From Thermoguttaceae bacterium (GTDB lineage: Bacteria > Planctomycetota > Planctomycetia > Pirellulales > Thermoguttaceae): a stretch of 64,000 nucleotides of DNA. A model generated the notes under the pieces. The model saw nothing but the letters and a program-made list of their open reading frames with translations. It made no database searches and was not told where the DNA came from. Below, piece after piece: positions 43,554 through 52,200 of this stretch. The number at the start of each line of letters is the position of its first letter. The stretch's first letter is position 1. The stretch lies in the NCBI GenBank assembly GCA_017447865.1, contig JAFSMO010000085.1, positions 1-64,000 on the forward strand. The letters run 5' to 3'. Position numbers and translations under genes: made by a program.

Positions 43554-45788
43554 ATGAAAAAGTTTTCCCTCCTTTTTGTTTCTTTATTTCTGATGGTTTC
43601 TTCGGTTTTGGCGGAAGAGTCGCTGCACACGCAGTACGTCCGCGCTCTGGAGCCGTGGATTCCGGCCGCGAAGTCGCAGATCCGCTTTCTCGATGACGGG
43701 ACGGCGATCTACGGTCTGGCCCAGCACGGGCACTGGTACATGCAGGCGCACGACACGGCATTCTGCGCGTTTGCCGTCCTTGGCACGGACCCGGAGACCA
43801 ACGAGCAGACCGTCGGAATGACCCGCGAGGAACTGCGGCGCACGGCGCTGGCGATGCTTCGTTTTACCCTGCGTTCCCATCTGGCGGGCGGCGGCGTTTG
43901 CACGGACGGGATCCCGTGGGGGCACACCTGGATCTCCCAGCTCGGCCTGGAACGCATGTCCGCGGGAGTGGAAGCCCTCGAGCCATACATGGACGCGGAA
44001 CTGAAAGAACTGTACGCGAAAGTTTACGCTTCCGAGGCCGATTACCTGCTGACCCTGCCGATCGCGGCGGGACTCGTGCAGAATAACGTCCCGGAGTCCA
44101 ACATGTGGAAGGGCGCGGCGCTCTGGCGGGCCGCCGCTCTGAATCCCGACTCGAAGAACGCCGGAGCGTGGCGCGATAAGGCGCTGAAGTTCTTCATCAA
44201 CTCCATGAGCACGCCCTCCGACGAGAAAAACGAGGCCGTTTACGACGGGAAGCGCGTTTGCGACCAGTTCGTCGGCGCCAACATGTACGACTCACGCGCC
44301 TGCGACCATCACGGCTACCAGAACGTCGGGTACATGAATATTACGCTCTCGAACCTAGCGCTGATCCATTTCTGGTGCAAAGACCACAACGTCCCGGCGC
44401 CGGAATCGCTTTACTTCAACGCGCTGGAGCAGTGGAAACTCGTGAAGGCCTGCACGTTCGACGACGGCCGGCTCCTGCGCGTCGGCGGCGACACGCGGGT
44501 GCGTTACTGCTACTGCCAGGACTACGCGATTTTCGTCTGGATGCTCGCTCAGGACCAGTTCGGCGACCGTGAGGCGGCCAAATTCGAGCGCGGCTGGCTC
44601 CCGCAGGTCGTGACGGAGCAGAAAGCCTCCCCGGATGGCTGGTTCATGAAGGACCGGCTTGCGACGCTCTGGGACCTTTCCCCGCTTTACTTTACGCGTC
44701 TGGAAGGGGATAAAGCGTGCACGCTCGCCACAGCCGCGTTCTGGCACCGCGTGATCGACTTTGAAAAGGTCGAGGCGAAAAACGTCCCGGCCCCGACCGC
44801 GTGGCACGACGACTACCACGGCGCGTGGCTCCAGAAAGGCCCGAACCGGATCGCCTCGTGGGTCTGGAACGGCGCGTGGAAAGCCGGGGGCTTGTGCATC
44901 CCGACCGACGGCTCCGACCTGGCGGAGTGGCAGTTCAACCTCGCCGGCTGCGTCTTCGGTGTGGGCCAAACGAACATCGCAAACCCGCAGATCTGGAACG
45001 GCTTCCAGTTCGACGGCGGCTTCGCGACGTGCGGCAAGAGCCGGATCAACTCGCCCGGTTCGCTCGCCGAGGGGGATCACTCGCCGGACGTCGGCGCGCT
45101 GTACTCGGCATTCTGCGCTTTGCCGGACGACCAGACCGTCGTGACGATCCAGCGGGCGCGGGCCGGAATGAGCAACTACCTGCGCAAAGTCCGCGGGCTG
45201 GCGCTTTCCATCCCGAACGACGTTTTCAACGGGTTCCAGAGGACGTACGTCACGGCCGACGGAACGCAGACGCTCCGGTCCAATCCCGGAAAGTTCGAGC
45301 TGATCCCCAACTCCGGGAAATGGCTCAACGTGGACGAAAAACTCGGCGTGGTGGAGATTTACGGCGGCACGCCCAAAATCGCACGTCCGGCCAGGCCGCA
45401 GGTGGTGATCCAGCACAGCGGTCATCCGGCAATGGAGCCTGGTTTCCTCTACTGCGACGAGATCGCCCAGGAAGCCAACTCCGACGTGCGTTTCATCGGC
45501 GACCACGAAGTTATCTTCGACTGCGCGGCCGTCGTTTTGACCGCGGACGCCCGGAAAACCCGTGCGTTTGCCGAGGCCGGAAACGCGAAGCAGATCCCGT
45601 CGGAAGACCCGGTCCTGCGTCTGGTTTCGGTGCGGGCGGCGGACGGCGTGACGTACTACATCGCGGTCAATTTCTCGGACGAGACGAAACCGTTCGACCC
45701 GAGCAAAGCGTTTGGCGTCACCGGCCTGAAACCGTTGGGCGAGACGCCGGAAACGCTTCCCGCGCTGGGGATCGGCGTCTGGCGTTGA
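43554..45788 (+). CDS. Secreted six-hairpin-type protein (heparinase-like layout)
   Basis: 744 residues, ribosome site AGGAGA. Signal peptide 1-20. The N-terminal 400 residues are helical with repeated aromatic and Arg-Leu motifs typical of an (alpha/alpha)6 toroid: YGLAQHGHWYMQAHDTAF, GIPWGHTWISQLGLERM and DHHGYQNVGYMNITLSNLAL. After about 410 the protein is beta-rich (GAWLQKGPNRIASWVWNGAW, IQHSGHPAMEPG). This arrangement resembles polysaccharide lyase families such as heparinase II-like proteins. No numbered family assigned. Followed by an SDR gene 63 bp on. Confidence 0.72.
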   Translation: MKKFSLLFVSLFLMVSSVLAEESLHTQYVRALEPWIPAAKSQIRFLDDGTAIYGLAQHGHWYMQAHDTAFCAFAVLGTDPETNEQTVGMTREELRRTALAMLRFTLRSHLAGGGVCTDGIPWGHTWISQLGLERMSAGVEALEPYMDAELKELYAKVYASEADYLLTLPIAAGLVQNNVPESNMWKGAALWRAAALNPDSKNAGAWRDKALKFFINSMSTPSDEKNEAVYDGKRVCDQFVGANMYDSRACDHHGYQNVGYMNITLSNLALIHFWCKDHNVPAPESLYFNALEQWKLVKACTFDDGRLLRVGGDTRVRYCYCQDYAIFVWMLAQDQFGDREAAKFERGWLPQVVTEQKASPDGWFMKDRLATLWDLSPLYFTRLEGDKACTLATAAFWHRVIDFEKVEAKNVPAPTAWHDDYHGAWLQKGPNRIASWVWNGAWKAGGLCIPTDGSDLAEWQFNLAGCVFGVGQTNIANPQIWNGFQFDGGFATCGKSRINSPGSLAEGDHSPDVGALYSAFCALPDDQTVVTIQRARAGMSNYLRKVRGLALSIPNDVFNGFQRTYVTADGTQTLRSNPGKFELIPNSGKWLNVDEKLGVVEIYGGTPKIARPARPQVVIQHSGHPAMEPGFLYCDEIAQEANSDVRFIGDHEVIFDCAAVVLTADARKTRAFAEAGNAKQIPSEDPVLRLVSVRAADGVTYYIAVNFSDETKPFDPSKAFGVTGLKPLGETPETLPALGIGVWR

Positions 45789-45851
45789 ACTCCACCTCGT
45801 TTTCCATTTTTTATTCCTTTTCACCCTCCAAAAAAAGAAAGGTCCAAAACC

Positions 45852-46595
45852 ATGCAGAAAATCGCTCTCATCACCGGCGGGGGCCGGGGAATCGGTGCGG
45901 CAATTGCCGAGAAACTCGGGAAAGCCGGCTTCGTCACGTGGGTCAACTACTCGAAAAGCGCCGAGGCGGCCGAGGCCGTTTGCGTACGGATCCGTGAAGC
46001 GGGCGGAACCGCGTTTCCGATCCAGGCCGACGTCGGGGTTTACGCCGACATTCAGAAAATGTTCGACGAGATCGAGTCGAAAACCGGCCCGGTCGATGTG
46101 CTCGTGAACAACGCGGGGATCGAGATCCGTATGCCGGCGACGGACTACCCGGAGGAGATCTACGACAAAATGATGAACATCAACCTGAAGGGCGCGTACT
46201 TCTGCACCCAGCGCGCGCTGCGGACGATGAAGGAGAAAAAGTGGGGCCGCGTCATTAACATTTCGTCCGTTCACGAGGAACGCCCCACCGCCAACCGGGG
46301 AATTTATTCCATGACCAAGGCAGGAATGTGGCAAATGACGCGCGAACACGCCAAGGAGTACGCCATGTACGGGATCACGGTCAACAGCGTGGCGCCGGGA
46401 GCGATCCGGACGGACCTGAACCGGAAAGTCCTCGAGGACCCCGCGTACGAAGAAATGGTTTTGCGCAACATTCCGGCCAAATTCATCGCCGAGCCGAACG
46501 ACATCGCGGGCGTGGTGCTTTTCCTGACGACGGAAGACGCCCGGTACGTCAATGGCGCGGGGATCACCGTGGACGGAGGCCTTTCGCTGAATTAA
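45852..46595 (+). CDS. SDR-family oxidoreductase
   Basis: 247 residues of a classical short-chain dehydrogenase. The NAD(P) motif TGGGRGIG is at 8-15, NNAG at 86-89, and the catalytic serine S139 with Y152 and K156 (YSMTK) is intact. The alanine VAPGAIRTDL stretch is conserved. Glucose 1-dehydrogenase or FabG-type activity is possible; substrate not determinable. Placed between glycan enzymes, it could act on a released sugar or sugar acid, an inference. Confidence 0.88.
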   Translation: MQKIALITGGGRGIGAAIAEKLGKAGFVTWVNYSKSAEAAEAVCVRIREAGGTAFPIQADVGVYADIQKMFDEIESKTGPVDVLVNNAGIEIRMPATDYPEEIYDKMMNINLKGAYFCTQRALRTMKEKKWGRVINISSVHEERPTANRGIYSMTKAGMWQMTREHAKEYAMYGITVNSVAPGAIRTDLNRKVLEDPAYEEMVLRNIPAKFIAEPNDIAGVVLFLTTEDARYVNGAGITVDGGLSLN

Positions 46596-46642
46596 GTCCC
46601 TCACATACCAGTTTTTCCCCTTTTTGATTCATTTTCCAGCCC

Positions 46643-47509
46643 ATGAACATCAAATCCTTCCCATTTCGTTCCCTGCTTTTGGCGGTCGGGGCGGTTTTGG
46701 TTCTGACCCTGAACCTTCACCTGATGGCGGAAGACGCCAAGCCGCCGAAAACGCACGTGATCCCGCCGGGCGCGGCCGCCTGCGGCTTCAATCAGAAACT
46801 TTTTGACGTCGTGCCGACGGTTGAGGACATTTCGCCGGACCGGCAGGGCGACTACCAGTGGTACAACGGCCAGTGGTGCACGTCTCAGGTTCCGCCGATG
46901 GAGAAATATTACATGACCGACGGCGTTCTGACGCTCGACTCCGGCGGCGACCTGGTCAGCTACCCGCCGGATTTCTCGCACCCGGGCAAACTCCCGGTCC
47001 TCTCCGGCGAGAAAGGGTTTTACATCGAGTTTGAGGTTTCCACCTCGGATAATGACCTGGACCATTGGCCTTCCCTCTGGCTGATGCCGATCGAGAAGAA
47101 CCGCAAACAGACCGACGCGGTGTACGACGGCGCGCCCGAAAAGTTCGAGCACTGGATGGAGCTGGACATTGAGGAGGGCGGTTTCGCGAAGGGAACGACC
47201 TGCACCGTACACAACTGCTGGGGGATCTGGCCCAACTACCACGGCATCCATAACGGAAAGAACTGGAGCGACGTGCCGCTCGACCGCACGCAAAAGCACC
47301 GTTTCGGAGCGAGCTACGACCCGCGCACGAGCACGGTCTGCTGGTGGCTCGACGAGAAAATGATCCTGACCGCCTCGGCGCCGTACGTTCCGGAAATCGC
47401 GAAGCGGCAGCACTTTTACATCCTCATTACCGCGCAGATGCACAAGGAAAAGAAACCGTACAAAATGTACGTCCACGCGGTGCGTGCGTACGGCCCGGCG
47501 GAGGAGTGA
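46643..47509 (+). CDS. Secreted GH16-like hydrolase, tandem copy 1
   Basis: 288 residues with a signal peptide (about 1-29). It adopts the concanavalin-like layout of GH16: FYIEFEVSTSDNDLDHWPSLWL and then the catalytic E-L-D-I-E signature (E173, D175, E177) in HWMELDIEEGG. GH16 enzymes cut beta-glucans and galactans such as laminarin, agarose or carrageenan. It is about 80 percent identical by eye to the next gene, including its upstream sequence (TTTTTGATTC-TTTTCCAGCC), so the pair arose by recent tandem duplication. The substrate is unknown. Confidence 0.85.
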   Translation: MNIKSFPFRSLLLAVGAVLVLTLNLHLMAEDAKPPKTHVIPPGAAACGFNQKLFDVVPTVEDISPDRQGDYQWYNGQWCTSQVPPMEKYYMTDGVLTLDSGGDLVSYPPDFSHPGKLPVLSGEKGFYIEFEVSTSDNDLDHWPSLWLMPIEKNRKQTDAVYDGAPEKFEHWMELDIEEGGFAKGTTCTVHNCWGIWPNYHGIHNGKNWSDVPLDRTQKHRFGASYDPRTSTVCWWLDEKMILTASAPYVPEIAKRQHFYILITAQMHKEKKPYKMYVHAVRAYGPAEE

Positions 47510-47548
47510 CCGCGAGCACCTTTCCCTTTTTGATTCCTTTTCCAGCCC

Positions 47549-48421
47549 ATGAACACCCAACCCTTCACACTTCGTTCCCTGCTTCTGGCGGTCGGAGCGG
47601 TTTTGATTTTGGCCTTGGATTTTCACCTGATGGCCGAAGAAGCCGAGCCGCCGAAGACGCACGTGATCCCGCCGGGCGCGGCCGCCTGCGGCTTCAATCA
47701 GAAACTTTTTGACGTCGTGCCGACGCTCGAGGACATTTCGCCGGACCGCCAGGGCGACTACTCATGGTACAGCGGCGAGTGGTGCCACCCGGTCCCGCCG
47801 ATGGAAAAATACTCCATGACGGACGGCGTTCTGACGATCGAGTCCGGTGGTGAACTGGTCAGCTACCCGCCGGATTTCTCACACCCGGGCAAACTCCCGA
47901 CGCTTTCCGGCGAGAAGGGGTTTTACATCGAATTTGAGATTTCCACCTCGGACAACGACATGGACCACTGGCCTGCCGTCTGGCTGCTGCCGATCGAAAA
48001 GAACCGCAAGCAGACCGATGACGTGTACGACGGCGCGCCAGCAAAGTTCGAGCACTGGATGGAACTGGACGTGGAAGAGGGCGGTTTCGGGCCGGGAACG
48101 CTTTCTACCGTGCATAACATCTGGGGAATCTGGCCGGACAATTTCAGCATTAATAACGGCCAGGCCGGCAAGCACGGGAGTGACGAGCCGCTCGACCGCA
48201 CGCAGAAGCACCGCTTCGGAACGAGTTACGACCCGCGCACGAGCACGATCTGCTGGTGGCTCGACGAGAAATTGATGGTGACGACTTCGGCCCCGTATGT
48301 TCCGGAAATCGCGAAGCGGCAGCACTACTACATGCTCATGAGCGCTTTGATGCACAAAGAGAAGAAACCGTACAAAATGTACATTCACGCGGTTCGGGCG
48401 TACGGCCCGGTCGGGGAATGA
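47549..48421 (+). CDS. Secreted GH16-like hydrolase, tandem copy 2
   Basis: 290 residues, homologous to copy 1 along its full length, with signal sequence MNTQPFTLRSLLLAVGAVL and catalytic E-L-D-V-E (E172, D174, E176). Differences cluster at residues 20-35, 74-82 and in a loop around 205-215 (INNGQAGKHGSDEP versus the first copy's HNGKNWSDVP), which would line the glycan cleft. This suggests altered specificity. Its coding end reaches into the ribosome site of the next gene. Confidence 0.85.
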   Translation: MNTQPFTLRSLLLAVGAVLILALDFHLMAEEAEPPKTHVIPPGAAACGFNQKLFDVVPTLEDISPDRQGDYSWYSGEWCHPVPPMEKYSMTDGVLTIESGGELVSYPPDFSHPGKLPTLSGEKGFYIEFEISTSDNDMDHWPAVWLLPIEKNRKQTDDVYDGAPAKFEHWMELDVEEGGFGPGTLSTVHNIWGIWPDNFSINNGQAGKHGSDEPLDRTQKHRFGTSYDPRTSTICWWLDEKLMVTTSAPYVPEIAKRQHYYMLMSALMHKEKKPYKMYIHAVRAYGPVGE

Positions 48422-48444
48422 CTTGGGAAAAGGAGGATTTTTCT

Positions 48445-48741
48445 GTGGATACTCAGTGGATTGCAGTATTGATTTATTTGTGCGTCATCAACCTGGTCGC
48501 ATTCTGGGCGATGTTCTCGGACAAAAAACGGGCGAAAGAGAAAGCGTGGCGGATCCCGGAAAAAATGCTCTTCCTTCTCGTGATCCTGGGTGGAAGCGTG
48601 GGGGGTACCCTGGGAATGTGCATTTTCCGGCACAAAACCCGCCACTGGTACTTCAAATGGGGCTTTCCTGCGATCCTCGTCGTGCAGATCCTCGTGGTTT
48701 TGTTCCTGGTATGCCGGCACTTCGGCTTAATCCCGTTTTGA
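48445..48741 (+). CDS. DUF1294-family small membrane protein
   Basis: 98 residues from a GTG at 48445, chosen because AGGAGG lies eight bases upstream; an ATG at 48418 would overlap the previous gene's stop. It has two to three membrane helices and the family core DKKRAKEKAWRIPEKMLF, GGSVGGTLGMCIFRHKTRHWYF. DUF1294 members are unassigned membrane proteins, sometimes fused to cold-shock domains. No context suggests a role here. Confidence 0.85.
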   Translation: MDTQWIAVLIYLCVINLVAFWAMFSDKKRAKEKAWRIPEKMLFLLVILGGSVGGTLGMCIFRHKTRHWYFKWGFPAILVVQILVVLFLVCRHFGLIPF

Positions 48742-48782
48742 CCCAAACCGTTCCTTTCACTCAGCATTTCAAAAGGTTCAAC

Positions 48783-50093
48783 ATGAGAAACTTTTGCCTT
48801 TTTGTTTTCCTTCAGGCCCTCCTTCCCGCCGTCCTTCTGGCGCAGTCCGAGCATGCGAAAAAGGTCGCAGAGTCCTTCCTCGGCACGCCTCGGGCGAATC
48901 TCGCCGCCGACATTCTGGTGAACAAACCGGACTACGTCGTTTACGTCCCGCAGGAGAATTTTCAGGTCCTCAGCGACCGTTACAACGACCACTTCCAAGT
49001 AATCGCTCGTGAGGACGGCGTCCTCGTCGCCTTCTGGACGCAGGCGGGGCATGAGTCCAATATTGACCAGCACATCGCGTTTTCCAAGAGCGCCGACCAC
49101 GGCTTGACCTGGTCTCCTGTGCAGGTCCTGGCGGGCAGTCCGAACGTGAAAAACCCGAAGCTCATCGCGAGCTGGCAGCAGCCGATGGTGAGTAAGTCCG
49201 GCCGAATTTACGTCCTTTGGAACCAGCAGGTCAGCAACACGTGGTCGCACACGGGCGCGTGCTTTGGAATTTACTCCGACGACTGCGGCGAAACGTGGTC
49301 CGCGCCGAAGCAGGTCCGGATCCCCCGCACGTTCAAGGACCCGCAGGACCCGGCCACGCCCACGACCTGGTGCAACTGGCAGCGGCCTCTGAGACTCGGC
49401 GAGAATGGAAAATTCTACGTCGGCTCCTCCCACCGCCGGGACAAGAGCGAGTGCGCGATCGACTTCTGGCAGTTCGAAAACATCGACGAGGATCCCGAAG
49501 TGAAGGACATTAAAATCACGGTCCTTTCGGGCGAGCCGGACCAGGTGCTGAAACTCTCGCCGCGCGGGCAGTTTGGCGAGGAGTGCGAAGAGGCCGGGAT
49601 CGTGAAACTCCCCGACGGCCGGCTTTTCTGCATCATGCGGACGGACGGCGGGTACCCGTTCTGGTCCCAGAGCCGCGACTCGGGCAAAACGTGGGACCGG
49701 CCGAAACCGCTTCTGAACCGCGACGGGGGGAAACCGTTCCTCCATCCGCGTTCCCCGTGCCCGATTTACGACTGGAAGGGCTGCGAGGCGGCGAGCGGGT
49801 ACTATTTCGCCCTGATCCACAATCAATTCGACTTCACGCAGAAAACCTCGTGGCAGACGCGCGGCCCGCTTTTCCTCATCGCAGGAAAATTCATGCCGGA
49901 TGCCGAGCAGCCGGTCTGGTTCCTCGACCCGAAACCGTTTGCGGACCGTCCGACGGGCAATTCGTTCTACACGAGCTACACGGTGCAGGACGGAAAGGGG
50001 GTTTTGTGGTTCCCGGACCGCAAATATTTCCTTCTCGGCCGCGAGATCGGCCCCGAGTGGTTTGAAGGAATTGACGAGATTCTGAAGAAATAA
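48783..50093 (+). CDS. Secreted BNR/sialidase-like protein
   Basis: 436 residues from the ATG at 48783. Signal peptide 1-20 (ending VLLAQS). A six-bladed propeller is indicated by Asp-box motifs SADHGLTW, SDDCGETW and SRDSGKTW. An early FQVLSDRYNDHFQV and the arginine in WQRPLRLGENGKF may be catalytic-site positions. Sialidase, rhamnosidase-like and inert BNR proteins share this fold, so the activity is not certain. Its 3' end is followed by a strong hairpin that overlaps the end of the convergent gene. Confidence 0.8.
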   Translation: MRNFCLFVFLQALLPAVLLAQSEHAKKVAESFLGTPRANLAADILVNKPDYVVYVPQENFQVLSDRYNDHFQVIAREDGVLVAFWTQAGHESNIDQHIAFSKSADHGLTWSPVQVLAGSPNVKNPKLIASWQQPMVSKSGRIYVLWNQQVSNTWSHTGACFGIYSDDCGETWSAPKQVRIPRTFKDPQDPATPTTWCNWQRPLRLGENGKFYVGSSHRRDKSECAIDFWQFENIDEDPEVKDIKITVLSGEPDQVLKLSPRGQFGEECEEAGIVKLPDGRLFCIMRTDGGYPFWSQSRDSGKTWDRPKPLLNRDGGKPFLHPRSPCPIYDWKGCEAASGYYFALIHNQFDFTQKTSWQTRGPLFLIAGKFMPDAEQPVWFLDPKPFADRPTGNSFYTSYTVQDGKGVLWFPDRKYFLLGREIGPEWFEGIDEILKK

Positions 50094-50113
50094 GCCGTTA
50101 GGCTTTCAGACGC

Positions 50114-50740
50114 TTATTCGATCCACCCGCCCTGAAGCGCATTTTCCGGGCGGGTGAGGTTTTTCTTGTTCTGCGGCGTTACGATGTGCCAGACCTTCTT
50201 TTGGCAGGGGGAAGTCGTGAGGACGCGCCGAACCACGTCGCCGGTCCCGCCCGGTTTCAGGTCCTCCGTTCGGCCGTCCCAGAGGGCGAGCAGGTGGGTG
50301 GAATGCGCCGCCAGCTGCGCGCCGAGCAGGTCGTACTGGAGGACCCGGTTGAAGTCTCCGCCCTCAAGTGCGAGTTGGCGATTTTCCGGCAGAAGCGGCA
50401 GTTCGACCGTTTCGTCCGCGCGAAGCAGAAGGCGGTAAAACGCTTCCCTCGGCGAGGGTTTTTCGTCGGAGTCGGCGTCAAAATCCGCCTCGTAAAACTG
50501 GATCGGCATCGGCAGAAACGCGGTCAGACGAAGATTCGGGCGCTCGGTGGCCTTTAGCTCCAGCACGGTCCCGGCGACGAGTTGGTCGGCGCCTTCCGCA
50601 AGGCCGTCCAGAATGCGGACCGGCTGATTCGCGTCAAAATTTTCCAGAAAGAAGCGGCGGATTTCGTCCCCCAGCCGTGGTTTGTCGGCCTCGAAAAGGT
50701 GGCGGTGACCCGTCACGCCAACGGTGATCTGCGTTTCCAT
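50114..50740 (-). CDS. SLOG-fold (Rossmann, nucleotide-sensing-type) protein
   Basis: 208 residues. Motifs of the SMF/DprA-LOG superfamily: GVTGHRH at 8-14, DGLAEGADQL at 45-54, and a late glycine-rich LWDGRTEDL...GGTGDVV region that would close a nucleotide site. Members bind nucleotide-derived ligands; several families are sensors in immune or toxin systems (for example with TIR domains), others have unknown roles. GAGGA precedes the start. It lies 30 bp downstream of the cytoplasmic oxidoreductase gene on the same strand, at the edge of the hypothetical-gene island. Confidence 0.75.
   Translation of the reverse strand: METQITVGVTGHRHLFEADKPRLGDEIRRFFLENFDANQPVRILDGLAEGADQLVAGTVLELKATERPNLRLTAFLPMPIQFYEADFDADSDEKPSPREAFYRLLLRADETVELPLLPENRQLALEGGDFNRVLQYDLLGAQLAAHSTHLLALWDGRTEDLKPGGTGDVVRRVLTTSPCQKKVWHIVTPQNKKNLTRPENALQGGWIE
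50125..50160 (+). terminator. Terminator of the BNR gene, inside the 3' end of the SLOG gene
   Basis: ACCCGCCC (50125-50132) pairs with GGGCGGGT (50148-50155), then GAGGTTTTTC. The same bases encode the last residues of the convergent SLOG protein. Confidence 0.65.
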
Positions 50741-50770
50741 CGCGTGGTTCCTCGTTCAAAAGTGTTCAAG

Positions 50771-51820
50771 TCATGACTGCGCAAACAGGAGTTTGTGCAC
50801 CTGAAAATCCATTTCCTTCACGTCCCGCGGGTCTTCCGGCTCGAAAAGATGGCGGCGGAACATGATGAAGTACTGCCGCTCGGCGCCCGGGATCTCGTTC
50901 CCGCACGGGATGACGATCGGCGTTTCGGAAACGTCGTAGCGCGTCAAAATGAGGCTCTGGGCCGTGTGGTCGATCAGGATCGTGCCGTTCTGGAAGGAGA
51001 AAAGGGTCGATTTGAAGTTCCAGTTTTGCACCCAGTCGGTCCGGATGATGCCGGAAAAACCGCAGCCGGGCGCGGCGTATTCCGTCACGGATGACGTATC
51101 GACGGCGGGCAGGACGCGCTCCTCGTTCCGGTCAATCAGGTTGGGGACCTGGTTCTCGGCGTGGCTGACCATCCGCAGGCTCCGGATCTCCTCCCAGAGC
51201 GGGTTCAGCGTCCGGAAAACGACGCTCAGGGCGTTGACGCCGCTGGAAAGCCAGCTTCCCCCAGCCTTGCGCGGCGAGGCGATGAGGCGGTTTTCGCCCG
51301 GGTTTTTGCCGATCTTTTCGCCGGGAATGACCACGGGGTCCTGAAAGTCACACGCGAAACCCCGCACCGGGCCGAAATTGCGGAAGATCTCGGAACGCAG
51401 GGCCGTGAAGCGCTCTACCTCGGGGGCGTAAGCGTAGTGAAAGAGCGTCTGGAAGTGCGTCTGGTACTGTCCGGCCAGATCGTAAAGCTCCGCAAGCTCC
51501 TCCATTTTCTCCACGCCGGGCTTTTCGACGTAGGTCGGCACGCCGCGTTTCAAAACCGCCCGGGCCAGAAAGCAGTGCGTGTTTACGGGCGTCGCGATGA
51601 TCACGGCGTCCACCTTCCCCACGACATCCAGCGCTTCGTCGGAGGTGCGGAACTGCCCCACGCCGGCCAGAACGTCGGGAAACTCCCGCTCGGCGCTGGT
51701 CATTTGCTCCGGCACGATGTCGCAGAGAAACGCGACCTGAACGTCGTTTTTCATCAAGCGCAGGACTTTGAAGTACGTCCGGGCGATTTTCCCGACGCCA
51801 ATGATTCCGATTCTTTTCAT
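50771..51820 (-). CDS. Cytoplasmic Gfo/Idh/MocA-family oxidoreductase
   Basis: 349 residues from the ATG at 51820 (a TTG lies two codons upstream, and no ribosome site is seen). Rossmann motif IGIIGVGKIART; the EKP motif is in TYVEKPGVEKM near 135. It has no signal peptide, unlike the three other members in this window, so it works in the cytoplasm. KAGGSWLSSGVNAL resembles the sugar-binding region. Its substrate is unknown. The SLOG gene follows 30 bp downstream. Confidence 0.87.
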   Translation of the reverse strand: MKRIGIIGVGKIARTYFKVLRLMKNDVQVAFLCDIVPEQMTSAEREFPDVLAGVGQFRTSDEALDVVGKVDAVIIATPVNTHCFLARAVLKRGVPTYVEKPGVEKMEELAELYDLAGQYQTHFQTLFHYAYAPEVERFTALRSEIFRNFGPVRGFACDFQDPVVIPGEKIGKNPGENRLIASPRKAGGSWLSSGVNALSVVFRTLNPLWEEIRSLRMVSHAENQVPNLIDRNEERVLPAVDTSSVTEYAAPGCGFSGIIRTDWVQNWNFKSTLFSFQNGTILIDHTAQSLILTRYDVSETPIVIPCGNEIPGAERQYFIMFRRHLFEPEDPRDVKEMDFQVHKLLFAQS

Positions 51821-51836
51821 GGCCAACGACTTTTTA

Positions 51837-51870
51837 ATTATGAATTATGAATTTTGAATTATGAATTCAG
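51837..51870. repeat. Family G short-word repeat, copy 2
   Basis: AATTATGAATTATGAATTTT words directly upstream of the oxidoreductase start; same words as at 24707-24781. Confidence 0.6.
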
Positions 51871-51889
51871 GACGACGCTGGAAACATCA

Positions 51890-52040
51890 TTTAAAGGCTC
51901 CCCTGAAAGGGTGGCTGCCGGCGAGCGGTGGGCTTTTTGCCCACTGTAAACTAGGGGGGCCGACCAAAGGCTGGACTTTCCCCGGTTTCTGAACCCCTCC
52001 GCCCCTTCGGGGCACCTCCCCTTTCAGGGGAGGCTTTAAA
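51890..52040. mobile_element. MITE-like element with ~22-bp terminal inverted repeats
   Basis: 151 bp. The left end TTTAAAGGCTCCCCTGAAAG (51890 on) is matched in inverse at the right end finishing CTTTCAGGGGAGGCTTTAAA at 52040, one mismatch in 22. The interior holds GCGAGCGGTGGGC and GCCCACTGTAAACT, related to positions 1-33 of the window, and a GCCCCTTCGGGGC hairpin. No coding capacity. It lies between the island and the oxidoreductase gene. Confidence 0.75.
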
Positions 52041-52099
52041 TTGGTGTGACCCCGTACATCCAAATTATACCACGAACCGGGCGCGTTGGGAAGGTCCCC

Positions 52100-52200
52100 T
52101 CATTCCGGAAGTTTCAGGCCCGCTTTTTTCATCAGCTCGATCGCGGGGGCGAAGGCGGAGGCAGGATTTCCCCCTTCATCAAGTGAAATATTGAAACATT
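52100..52200 (-). pseudogene. Possible coding remnant overlapping the end of the next gene
   Basis: On the minus strand one frame reads through to a stop at 52100-52102 with a sensible helical ending (NPASAFAPAIELMKKAGLKL then PE). No start is visible because its upstream part overlaps, in another frame, the last codons of the 300-residue gene. It may be the cut-off C-terminus of a lost gene. The call is weak. Confidence 0.3.

Noticed and set aside
44355..46604. 749-residue minus-strand ORF
   Set aside because: Antisense to the six-hairpin protein and the SDR gene; no domain features and typical shadow composition.
48256..48444. Longer start of the DUF1294 protein
   Set aside because: It overlaps the GH16-like gene in another frame; the GTG with a strong ribosome site fits better.
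52060..52075. ATTATACC as the -10 of the 51-kb oxidoreductase gene
   Set aside because: There is no acceptable -35 box at the right distance, and the MITE-like element lies between it and the gene.
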